Origin: JBBILO01 sp037444855
GTDB lineage: Bacteria; Patescibacteriota; Microgenomatia; UBA1406; GWC2-37-13
DNA: 15,644 nt
Direction of reading: 5' to 3'
NCBI GenBank assembly: GCA_037444855.1
Contig: JBBILO010000019.1
Span: 1-15,644 of the forward strand
Shown here in pieces: positions 1 to 6,171 of this stretch (position 1 is the first letter of the stretch; each line of letters opens with the position of its first letter). The translations under genes and the position numbers were made by a program. The notes beneath the pieces are model-generated. The model searched no databases. It had not been told where the DNA came from and saw only the letters and a list, made by a program, of their open reading frames with translations.

Positions 1-90
1 GTGATGGAAGAAAACACCGGAAGAAATGAAAAAAGAATTATTACAAATTTTAAAAAAAATACAATAAAATTTATTAGTTATTTTGTCTAG
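1..90 (+). other. possible 3' tail of a gene lying left of the window
   Basis: Frame 1 is open from the left edge to a TAG at 88-90. Frame 2 from base 5 encodes a more protein-like tail (W-K-K-T-P-E-E-M-K-K-E-L-L) ending at a TAA near 66, but it is preceded by a TGA at 2-4. Either could be the end of an upstream plus-strand gene, or the tail of a frameshifted one. Too short to identify. Confidence 0.2.
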
Positions 91-109
91 AGGCTTTAAA
101 ATTTAAAAT

Positions 110-250
110 CCCGAAGGAATCCTCCGAGTCGGATGGGTGCCATGGTTGAAATTAGTTGAAATCGGTAATCAGTTGAATCGGTAGTCAGTTAAATCGGTTG
201 AATCACTTAAATCGGTAAAATCGGTTAACTGGTTGCTAGTTAACTGGTTT
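110..250 (+). repeat. intergenic word-repeat element upstream of yebC
   Basis: A GC-richer lead-in at about 110-145 is followed by at least six copies of an ATCGGT/AATCAGTT/TTAACTGGTT vocabulary between about 144 and 250. The same words recur at 1928-2090 on the plus strand, and at 7585-7612 and 11700-11755 on the minus strand. No open frame of note. The only other content of the first 310 bases is the possible gene tail at the edge and the yebC promoter. Confidence 0.7.
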
Positions 251-294
251 TTTACTGATGAACCAATTGAATACCGAAATAATTAAATAAAGTG

Positions 295-306
295 TATAAT
301 AGGAAG
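295..306 (+). promoter_or_regulatory. -10-like box and Shine-Dalgarno of yebC
   Basis: A perfect TATAAT (295-300) ends 10 nt before the ATG at 311, and AGGAAG (301-306) lies 4 nt before it. A normal start 6-7 nt after the hexamer would leave a leader of only a few bases, so the two signals compete: either the hexamer is used and the mRNA is nearly leaderless, or the promoter lies further upstream. The -35 candidate TTGAAT (267-272) is 22 nt away, which is too far for a standard spacer. Confidence 0.4.
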
Positions 307-310
307 ATAT

Positions 311-1030
311 ATGGCCGGACACTCAAAGTGGGCTAATATTAAAAGAAAAAAAGAAACTCAAGATAAAATTCGTGGTAGTCTATTTTCAAAACTTTCGCGC
401 TTGATTTCAATCGCAGTTATTGAAGGAAACGGAATAACCAATCCTGAACATAATATCAAATTAAGATTGGCCATTGAGAAAGCCAAAGAAGCCAATATGC
501 CCAAAGATAAAATTGAACGGGCAATCAGTCGAGGTCTTGGACCAGAAAGAGATCAGATAAAAGAAATTGTTTATGAAGGCTTTGCTCCACCCAACATATC
601 ATTGATTATCATAACCGCTACCGATAATCCGAACAGAACTCTTTCAGAAATTAGAAATGTTTTAGATAAATATGGTGGTAAAATTGGTGAAAAAGGAACA
701 GCGGCTTATCTTTTTGATCATCTGGGGAAAATGATAATCCAAAAGGGAAGCTTGACCGAAGAGGAAATTTTTAATCTTGCCGCTCAGATTGAGGCAGTTG
801 ATTTTGAGATTATTGACGACCGATGTCTTTTTTATATTCCCTTTGCTAACATTGGAAAATCAAAGGAAGTTTTTAAAAATAATAAGATTTTGGAGCTCGA
901 AACAATGTACAAGCCAAAAATGCCTATTTCTTTAACTTCAGATCAAAAGGAAAAAATTAATTTATTAATAAACGAATTGGAAGAATTGAGCGACGTCTAT
1001 AAAGTTTTTTCAAATTTTATTAATGCTTAA
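311..1030 (+). CDS. yebC: YebC/PmpR family protein
   Basis: A 239-residue protein with the family's signature start (MAGHSKWANIKRKK) and a length close to the usual 240-250 residues. It also has the conserved N-terminal motifs K-A-K-x-A-N-M-P-K-D-x-I-x-R-A-I and, further on, a Y-E-G-F stretch and the D-N-x-N-R-T core. Members of this family are cytoplasmic; they have been described as transcription regulators and, more recently, some as factors relieving ribosome stalling. Which role applies here cannot be told from sequence. The start is fixed by the conserved N-terminus and by AGGAAG just upstream. The stop overlaps the next gene by 8 bases, implying a two-gene transcript. Nothing looks truncated. 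Confidence 0.96.
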   Translation: MAGHSKWANIKRKKETQDKIRGSLFSKLSRLISIAVIEGNGITNPEHNIKLRLAIEKAKEANMPKDKIERAISRGLGPERDQIKEIVYEGFAPPNISLIIITATDNPNRTLSEIRNVLDKYGGKIGEKGTAAYLFDHLGKMIIQKGSLTEEEIFNLAAQIEAVDFEIIDDRCLFYIPFANIGKSKEVFKNNKILELETMYKPKMPISLTSDQKEKINLLINELEELSDVYKVFSNFINA

Positions 1031-1811
1031 AAAAAAATTTCTTAAAATTGAAAAACGCCTTCGTTTTGTTATCTCAACTTTTGTTATCACTGTAATTTTT
1101 CTTTTTTCGACTTTTTTTTTCTTTGATAAAGCGATATTTTTTGTTCCTTTATTGATTTTAACCAGTTATTTTTTAACCTATTTTTCGATTTTAGAGAATA
1201 TTAAAAAAATTGAATGGTTAACCCTTTTTCTCCCTCAAATTTTATTTGTTATTGGTTTATATTTTTTTTATTTTTTATTTCCCGGTCGTTGGTTGACTCG
1301 ATTGCCGATGCTAATTTTTTTAGCGATTTCTTATTATGCTATCTCCTTGAGTTCAAATATTTTTAATGTTGGGGTAGAGAAGAGTTTACAATTGTATCGA
1401 CCAGCATTCTCTATCAGTTTTCTTTATCAGTTAATTACTTTTTTCCTTTTTCTGCAAGTAATTTTCTCATTTCATTTTAGTTTTTTAATAAATGCTCTTC
1501 TTGTGGGATTGATTAGTTTTATTCTTGCTGTTTACTTTTTTTGGATAAGAGATTTACAACCGACAATTACTAAAGAAATGATTAAATACGGATTTTTTGT
1601 TGCGCTTGTTATTGTTGAGATTGCTACTTTGTTTTTTTTTATCCCAGTCAATTATTCAATCCTTTCATTATTTTTAGTTTCCAATTATTACATACTCACC
1701 GGTTTGATTCATAATTATTTAAATAAAAGTTTCTACAAAGAAACTATTCGTGAATATTTAATCGTCCTTGTTATCACCTCATTGATGATGCTTTTCTCAG
1801 TACAATATTAA
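1023..1811 (+). CDS. polytopic membrane protein, function unknown
   Basis: A 262-residue, Phe/Ile/Leu-rich protein with about eight or nine hydrophobic segments (roughly residues 14-34, 37-55, 66-86, 92-110, 130-148, 153-172, 187-207, 209-226 and 244-258), separated by short loops. The N-terminus is strongly basic (MLKKKFLKIEKRLR), suggesting a cytoplasmic N-end. I recognise no catalytic or transport motif, so function is left open. The ATG lies inside the last codons of yebC (8-base overlap) with no good Shine-Dalgarno sequence, so translation is probably coupled to yebC. It is the last plus-strand gene before a long repeat-filled convergent gap. The long T-runs reflect Phe codons in an AT-rich genome. 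Confidence 0.85.
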   Translation: MLKKKFLKIEKRLRFVISTFVITVIFLFSTFFFFDKAIFFVPLLILTSYFLTYFSILENIKKIEWLTLFLPQILFVIGLYFFYFLFPGRWLTRLPMLIFLAISYYAISLSSNIFNVGVEKSLQLYRPAFSISFLYQLITFFLFLQVIFSFHFSFLINALLVGLISFILAVYFFWIRDLQPTITKEMIKYGFFVALVIVEIATLFFFIPVNYSILSLFLVSNYYILTGLIHNYLNKSFYKETIREYLIVLVITSLMMLFSVQY

Positions 1812-1849
1812 CCCAAATTGGTTTTGAATCAGTCAGCGCAAAAGTATGA

Positions 1850-2165
1850 ATGTTTAAAAGTGTAAATGCGTAAACGTGTAAAAGTGTAAAGGTGTAAAGG
1901 AGTGTAAAAGAGTGTAAAAGTGTAAAGGTTAATTGGTTAGCTGGTTGGCGAGTTAGCAGGTTGAAATTGGTTGCAATCAGTTGGAATTAGTTAAAATTAG
2001 TGTAAAAGTATGAAAGTGTAAAGGCGCAAAGGTTCGAAAATTAACTGGTTAGCTAGATAACTGGTTAGCTGGTTGATGGGTTTTTTAATTTAAAATTTTA
2101 AATTATGTTCTACGTTCCACGTTATACGTTATACTTTAAAATGTTAGATGTTAGAAGTTAGACGG
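1850..2165 (+). repeat. composite intergenic word-repeat element (GTGTAAA / GGTTGAAATTAGTT / TTATACGTTATA)
   Basis: Just after the membrane-protein gene, about ten near-copies of GTGTAAA(A/G)G run from 1850 to 1929. They are followed by GGTTAGCTGGTT and GGTTGAAATTGGTTGC words (1928-2000), more GTGTAAA words (about 2000-2040), TTAACTGGTTAGC words (2041-2085), and a block at 2101-2165 built of GTTCTACGTTCCACG, TTATACGTTATAC and TTAGATGTTAGAAG. Bases 2114-2143 match 7413-7442 exactly in inverted orientation. No credible open frame. Confidence 0.8.
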
Positions 2166-2198
2166 AAGTAGAGAAGAGGGTAGAGGGAAAACAGTAAA

Positions 2199-2244
2199 TT
2201 ATCCTATAATAAATTTAACGGACGTGAACGTTACTATAGGATAA
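2199..2244. repeat. 10-bp perfect inverted repeat
   Basis: TTATCCTATA (2199-2208) pairs perfectly with TATAGGATAA (2235-2244) around a 26-nt loop that itself contains the palindrome AACGTT. The arm core ACTATAGGAT recurs directly at 2254-2263. No T-run follows, so it is not an obvious terminator. It could be a protein-binding site or a mobile-element trace. Confidence 0.5.
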
Positions 2245-2297
2245 GTTAACAAAACTATAGGATTTTAACTTAATTTTTAAATTTTTAATTTAAATTT

Positions 2298-2585
2298 AAA
2301 AAAAATTCGAAGCTATAATTACAGATTAAATTGATAGGACGGTCTAAATATAACTTCTCGTCAATGTGGATAAACAAAAAATTTAGCCATAAAATTATTA
2401 ATTTGGATTGTTATAATGGCCTAAAACAAACAAAACATCTTATTTGCAGAGAAAAAAATTTGCCTCAAAAATTATTATTTAGATTATCATAACGCTCTAA
2501 AATTAATTAAAACGATCCTAGTTTTAACAAACATTAATGATGTTGCTAATAAATTTAGCCTCGAAATCAATGAAACGGAGCCTTA
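2298..2585. repeat. degenerate tandem array, period about 77 bp
   Basis: Units beginning in an A-run followed by ATTxxxGCC start near 2298, 2376 and 2453 (76-77 bp apart), with a partial unit near 2548. Within the first 50 nt of the units the order is kept: A-run, TTAGCC or TTGCCT, AAAATTATTA, GATT, ATAA, then CTAAAA. The last 25 nt of each unit vary more. The stretch is very AT-rich and closed in all frames. A DnaA-box-like TGTGGATAA lies at 2365-2373. Confidence 0.5.
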
Positions 2586-2655
2586 ATAATCGCTAAATAT
2601 AACAAAAGAATAAGGGTAAAAATTTGTTTTCAAGAGAAGAGGTTGAAAGGGATAA

Positions 2656-2892
2656 ATTAATAAAGAATTAAGGAAATATTTACTAATAATTAAATGCTTA
2701 TTAAAGAAGGAATATAAGAGAATTGGAGAGATAACTTCTCTTGAATAATGTTTATTACATAAAGACTGCGGAAATTTAATATTTATCAGGGACATCAATT
2801 TAAGGGTAGGCTCATATAGAACGTCGTAAATTGTATCTTTTACGAAGTTAAGCATGGCTAACAGAAGAGGAGAGGAAAAATTGTTATCTTAA
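2656..2892 (+). pseudogene. possible decayed coding sequence, unidentified
   Basis: In one plus-strand frame the translation looks protein-like (I-N-K-E-L-R-K-Y-L-L, then K-R-I-G-E-I-T-S-L-E), but it is broken by stops at 2746-2748 and 2827-2829 and ends at 2890-2892. A preceding piece in another frame (S-R-E-E-V-E-R-D-K-L-I) could join it by a frameshift near 2650. It may be the remnant of a small gene, perhaps from a mobile element, but I cannot name a family. A minus-strand frame of 90 codons (2583-2855) overlaps it; this looks accidental. Confidence is low. Confidence 0.2.
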
Positions 2893-3086
2893 TCTAAAAA
2901 TGAATTTTGTTAAATTTTTTTTATTAATTATAAAATTAAAAAAACCAAAAAAATCTCAAGAATTCTCTATTTTTTTAATGTTCAATTTTTTAATATCTTA
3001 GGAGGCCCTTTCAAGAATATTAAATTGTTACAATACTCTATTTCCTTCTCTACCCCATTATTTCTTATCACTAGGGAAGAGGTTTT
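2893..3086. other. AT-rich spacer, nothing recognised
   Basis: This is the end of the 1.27-kb convergent gap, lying just past the stop of the minus-strand aminotransferase gene. It is highly AT-rich with long T and A runs. CCTTCTCTACCCC (near 3045) and AGGGAAGAGG (near 3074) form only an imperfect hairpin, so no terminator is claimed. Confidence 0.4.
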
Positions 3087-4364
3087 TTATGAATTATTTA
3101 ATCTATGATAATAAGCGTTTAGTTGATCAACAAAAGCTCGGAGAGCGTTTTCAATTTGATTTTTAGGCATGCCAAAGCAAAGTCGAATTGCTTGTCTACC
3201 ATCTTCGGGATTGAGATAAAAGCTACCACTTTCTGTGGTTAGAGGAACAAAAGTACAGATATCATTTTCTTGATATTCGGTCAAAACAAAACGGAGAAAT
3301 TCTTCAGCGGTTCCTTTGGTCAATTGAAAAGTGACATAAATTCCGCCTTCTGGTGGTTGATTTAAGCGGATTAGTCCTTGATTAACTATAAATTGAAGAT
3401 GGCGATAAACAAGATCTCTTTTTTGACGATAAAGATTTTTATTGTTTTCTAAAATTGAAAGATCAGCCATTGTTTGAGTAACAAGATCGGCCGCGGCTTT
3501 TTGGGTAGCAATGGAGATATTGCCGCGATAACTAGCGGCGTTGGATATTGCTTGTCGCAGATTTGGGTTAAAAATCATCGCCCAACCCAAGCGCCAGTCA
3601 CAAAGGAAAAATGTTTTTGAAACACTGTCTAAAACAATTAATTGATTTAAAATTTGAGCTTGAGTTTCTCGGTCATAATCTTTAATCAGTTCAAGAATTG
3701 AGTTTGGATTATCAGTGTAATTATAATTCCAATAGACACCATCCCAGATAATCCAAAGCTGATGCTGAATGGCTAAATCAATCAGTTTTTTAATTTCTTC
3801 TTTGGTATAAACAGCGCCCGTTGGGTTGTTAGGACTATTTAAATATAAGATTTTAATTCTTTTTTCTTTATCTTCACCCAGACTTTTTTCTAAATCAGCG
3901 ATTTGAGGATGAAAATTTTCATCAGTTTTTCCGACAATCCATTCTCGTCCAAATAAAGCCATAGGGATATTAAAATTACCATAATGAGGATCAAAAGCAA
4001 AAATTTTGTCTCCATTATCGGTAATTAATGGTAAAACTAATGAAAAAAATTCTGAGGCACCTAAGCCGGCGATTAAGCTTTTTGATATCGTTTCCTCATC
4101 AAGAGGAAGAGAGAATCTTTTTTGATAAAAACTAACTAAAGCTTGAGTGAGATTTGGATCAATTTCCGGGCCATAGCCGGCGATTTTCATCTCTTGGACG
4201 ACTTTGATTAAGGCCTCTTTTGCTTGAAGTGGATATGGTTCTTGAGGCATACCAACATCAGCCCGATAAACAGTTTTTCCGTTTTTCGAAGCTTCAGCGA
4301 TTAAAGGACCAAAGACTCGAGTCGGCGTTGAGGGAGGATCAAAAATTTGGAGTTTTTCCGACAT
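3087..4364 (-). CDS. class I/II pyridoxal-phosphate aminotransferase
   Basis: A 425-residue cytoplasmic fold-type I PLP enzyme of the aspartate aminotransferase superfamily. Visible landmarks are the N-P-T-G motif (180-183), D208 with Y211 that would contact the cofactor, the Schiff-base lysine K250 in S-V-S-K-T-F-F, the following W-R-L-G-W (R258), and the C-terminal substrate-carboxylate arginine R394 in I-R-L-C-F-G. All key residues are present, so it is probably active. Substrate cannot be assigned: aspartate, aromatic or diaminopimelate-type activities are all possible. It is the left-most gene of the minus-strand block and seems to be transcribed alone, from an extended -10 directly upstream. 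There is no clear Shine-Dalgarno sequence before the ATG. Confidence 0.92.
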   Translation of the reverse strand: MSEKLQIFDPPSTPTRVFGPLIAEASKNGKTVYRADVGMPQEPYPLQAKEALIKVVQEMKIAGYGPEIDPNLTQALVSFYQKRFSLPLDEETISKSLIAGLGASEFFSLVLPLITDNGDKIFAFDPHYGNFNIPMALFGREWIVGKTDENFHPQIADLEKSLGEDKEKRIKILYLNSPNNPTGAVYTKEEIKKLIDLAIQHQLWIIWDGVYWNYNYTDNPNSILELIKDYDRETQAQILNQLIVLDSVSKTFFLCDWRLGWAMIFNPNLRQAISNAASYRGNISIATQKAAADLVTQTMADLSILENNKNLYRQKRDLVYRHLQFIVNQGLIRLNQPPEGGIYVTFQLTKGTAEEFLRFVLTEYQENDICTFVPLTTESGSFYLNPEDGRQAIRLCFGMPKNQIENALRAFVDQLNAYYHRLNNS

Positions 4365-4375
4365 AAGTTTTTCTT

Positions 4376-4403
4376 ATTATATCAGAACAGAAGGTTAAAT
4401 CAA
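4376..4403 (-). promoter_or_regulatory. promoter of the aminotransferase gene
   Basis: On the minus strand, TTGATT (4398-4403), a 16-nt spacer and TATAAT (4376-4381) preceded by TGA form a good sigma-70-type promoter with an extended -10 (TGATATAAT). The hexamer ends 11 nt before the ATG, so the leader would be only about 5 nt. The 14-base context CTTATTATATCAGA (plus-strand reading) is repeated exactly at the ZIP gene promoter. Confidence 0.65.
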
Positions 4404-4430
4404 GACATTATCAGTTATAATTAATTTGTT

Positions 4431-4800
4431 ATGTTTAAATTTTTTAAATGACTGATTTTACCAAAAAAAGTTAATTCCGATCTACCACTTATTTTTCAAA
4501 GTCGATTTGAGATTGAACTTTTGAAAAATTATCCTAAAGAAAGTTTTTTATCCAGCGCCAAAAGTTAATTCAAGCCTGTCGATTATCTTTTTGAGCATAA
4601 AGAGAGTAAGTTAAAAAATGTCTTAAGAGAGGAGTTAATTACTTATTTTTAGGTTGCCAATAATCAGTTTTTTATCAAAGAAACAAGCAAAGGAAATTAT
4701 TAGAAAAAGCAATATTAATGAAGAAAAATTAGAAGAAAAAATTGGTGGATCAAACCTTTTTCAAATGATTGGTGAATTGAAAAGATTGATTATTGATTAA
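4431..4800 (+). pseudogene. degraded plus-strand gene, unidentified
   Basis: An ATG at 4431 opens a frame that reads like protein but is broken by TGA (4449-4451), TAA (near 4563) and TAG (near 4650). Between the stops it encodes plausible stretches such as L-P-L-I-F-Q-S-R-F-E-I-E-L-L-K-N-Y-P-K-E and P-V-D-Y-L-F-E-H-K-E-S-K-L-K-N-V-L. After a +1 shift near 4640-4650, the reading continues as K-Q-A-K-E-I-I-R-K-S-N-I-N-E-E-K-L to a TAA at 4798-4800. That overlaps the last codons of femAB, which lies on the other strand. Three stops and one frameshift in about 120 codons indicate an inactivated gene. I do not recognise the family. TATAAT at 4416-4421 may be its old promoter. Confidence 0.5.
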
Positions 4801-5926
4801 AATTTCGTTTTAAAAAAAGCAGTTTTTCCCAGAAAAAAGTCAACCAATACTTGAAAGATAGCGGATAGTCCATCGTTTCTAAATAACTAATCTTTTCACC
4901 GCCAAAGCCGGTTTTAAACAAAGTTAACCCTTGCCATGATTTTAGGGTTCTTTTTGAATCTTCATCGTAAATTCCCCAAAAGTTATAATATTGACAACCG
5001 CGTTTTTTGGCTTCTTTAATGGCTTCCCATTGAAGTGAGTAAGTGGCTGGGATTTGGGTGTGAATTGAGGCGCCTTGATGATAAAAGGCAGTTGAAGAGG
5101 TGAAAACAATTAAAGCGCTAGCTAAATGTTCGCTCGATGCCGTGTTTCTTACTCCGGTGGGCGTGCTCGCCTCGACAAGTCGGGACTGCGAACCTCCCAA
5201 GTCGTTCGAAACAGGCATCTTCGCTTTATTGTTTATTTTAGCAAACAAAAATATTCCCCTACCGGTTTTATCAAAGGCTTCAAATTCTTTTCTAATAAAC
5301 TCTTTTGAAAAAGGGGTGAATTTTTCCCTTCTGAAGGTTTCCTGATAAACTTGATAAAAATCTTCAACCGCCTGCTTATCGGTTCGCTTTTCAATAATAA
5401 CGTTTTCTTTTTGAGCCTTTCTGATAAGATAACGAGTGGTTTTTCTCATTTGAGATAGAAGTTTTTCTTCGGAGAGATTGAGAGCTAGTTGCCAGATGGT
5501 TTCGGCGTGCATATAGATCGGGGCAATACGAAAACCTAAACTTTGAAAAATTTTTTTATTTTTTTCGTTTTTTGTCAGAATCGGGGCGATTCTGATAAAG
5601 GAGAAATTTTCTTTTTTTGCTTGTTCTTTGAGCGTATTAATAAGAAGATTAAGAATATTTTTTATTCGTTGGTGATTATTGACAATTTTTTTACTAAAAA
5701 TCGGTCCATGAGGGATAAAAAAGAATCGACCACGTTTGGCAGAAATTTTAATGACTAAAGCAATGGCTAAAAGTTCATTTCCTTCATAAATACCCAAACG
5801 CCAAATAGATTCACCCAAGCTTTTTTGAAACTCTCCCCATTCCCATGAATGCAAAAAAGAAGGTGAGCCATTTTGATTAAAGAAATTATCCCAGGTTGAT
5901 TGATTTTTGATTTCCTTGATTAACAT
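4790..5926 (-). CDS. FemAB/FemX-type peptidoglycan bridge aminoacyltransferase
   Basis: A 378-residue protein from the chosen ATG at 5926. It matches the FemAB family: a duplicated GNAT-like fold that adds amino acids from aminoacyl-tRNA to the lipid-II stem peptide at the inner face of the membrane. Family-like stretches are S-F-L-H-S-W-E-W-G-E-F-Q (23-34), R-K-T-T-R-Y-L-I-R-K (161-170) and the C-terminal Y-Y-N-F-W-G-I-Y. The frame stays open to another ATG at 6061, but those extra 45 codons lie in hairpin-rich repeat DNA, so I take M46 as the start. Residues 235-267 are an in-frame GC-rich insertion between two core strands. No clear Shine-Dalgarno sequence. The DegT-family gene lies 245 bp upstream on the same strand. 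Confidence 0.88.
   Translation of the reverse strand: MLIKEIKNQSTWDNFFNQNGSPSFLHSWEWGEFQKSLGESIWRLGIYEGNELLAIALVIKISAKRGRFFFIPHGPIFSKKIVNNHQRIKNILNLLINTLKEQAKKENFSFIRIAPILTKNEKNKKIFQSLGFRIAPIYMHAETIWQLALNLSEEKLLSQMRKTTRYLIRKAQKENVIIEKRTDKQAVEDFYQVYQETFRREKFTPFSKEFIRKEFEAFDKTGRGIFLFAKINNKAKMPVSNDLGGSQSRLVEASTPTGVRNTASSEHLASALIVFTSSTAFYHQGASIHTQIPATYSLQWEAIKEAKKRGCQYYNFWGIYDEDSKRTLKSWQGLTLFKTGFGGEKISYLETMDYPLSFKYWLTFFWEKLLFLKRNFNQ
5126..5224 (-). repeat. GC-rich in-frame insertion inside femAB
   Basis: A 99-bp, 33-codon segment (starting A-K-M-P-V-S-N-D-L-G-G, ending A-S-S-E-H) is clearly richer in GC than the rest of the gene. It splits the FemAB core between F-L-F-A-K-I-N-N-K and L-A-S-A-L-I-V-F, which would otherwise be contiguous. 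It contains CGACAAGTCGGGA, close to the hairpin arm GTCGGGA at 5972-5978, and TTCGCTCG words like those at 6111-6137. It is probably a repeat element captured in frame. Confidence 0.6.
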
Positions 5927-5940
5927 AGGTTTATTGAAAT

Positions 5941-6067
5941 TGGTATTCCCGCTGGAGTTTATCCCGACTTTGTCGGGACGGGGATGACAAATCTGACTAT
6001 ATGTCATTCCCGCGTAAATAGAAATCTCTCTTCTCAGTAATCCCGACCGAAGCCCCGTCATTACGGG
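5941..6067. repeat. hairpin-rich GC repeat cluster
   Basis: TCCCGAC (5962-5968) and GTCGGGA (5972-5978) form a perfect 7-bp hairpin with a 3-base loop. CCCGT (6054-6058) and ACGGG (6063-6067) form another. The words TTCCCGC and GGGATGAC or GTCATTCCCGC recur through the stretch, resembling dispersed palindromic repeats of many bacterial genomes. It fills the space between the DegT-family gene and femAB. No T-run follows either hairpin, so neither is called a terminator. Confidence 0.6.
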
Positions 6068-6100
6068 CCGAAGTGGAGGGATCTTAAATTATTATATAAA

Positions 6101-6145
6101 GATTCCTCGACTTCGCTCCCTTCGGTCGCTTCGCTCGGAATGACA
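6101..6145. repeat. GC-rich dispersed repeat, copy 1
   Basis: It starts GATTCCTCGAC, continues with GCTCCCTTCGGTCGCTTCGC and ends TCGGAATGACAAA. A direct, slightly longer copy lies at 7505-7573, so the two copies bracket the DegT-family gene. The GCGAAGCG words can fold back on themselves. Confidence 0.75.
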
Positions 6146-6171
6146 AAATGTGGTTACATATTATTTCCGAC

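Noticed and set aside
1850..1930. CRISPR or simple microsatellite in the GTGTAAA array
   Set aside because: The words are 7-10 bp with no spacers, and the order of blocks recurs elsewhere, so it is part of a composite element.
2298..2585. CRISPR array
   Set aside because: The period is regular, but the repeated part is about 50 nt and highly diverged between units, there is no conserved direct repeat, and no cas gene is present.
2583..2855. Minus-strand frame of 90 codons in the convergent gap
   Set aside because: No recognisable motif, no ribosome-binding site, and the plus strand of the same DNA reads more like decayed protein.
3045..3083. Terminator after the aminotransferase gene
   Set aside because: The two arms pair only imperfectly.
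5100..5345. Plus-strand frames inside femAB
   Set aside because: They are antisense to a well-supported gene and largely due to the GC-rich insertion, which lacks stops on both strands.
5962..5978. Rho-independent terminator
   Set aside because: A good GC hairpin, but no T-run on either side; it belongs to a repeat cluster.
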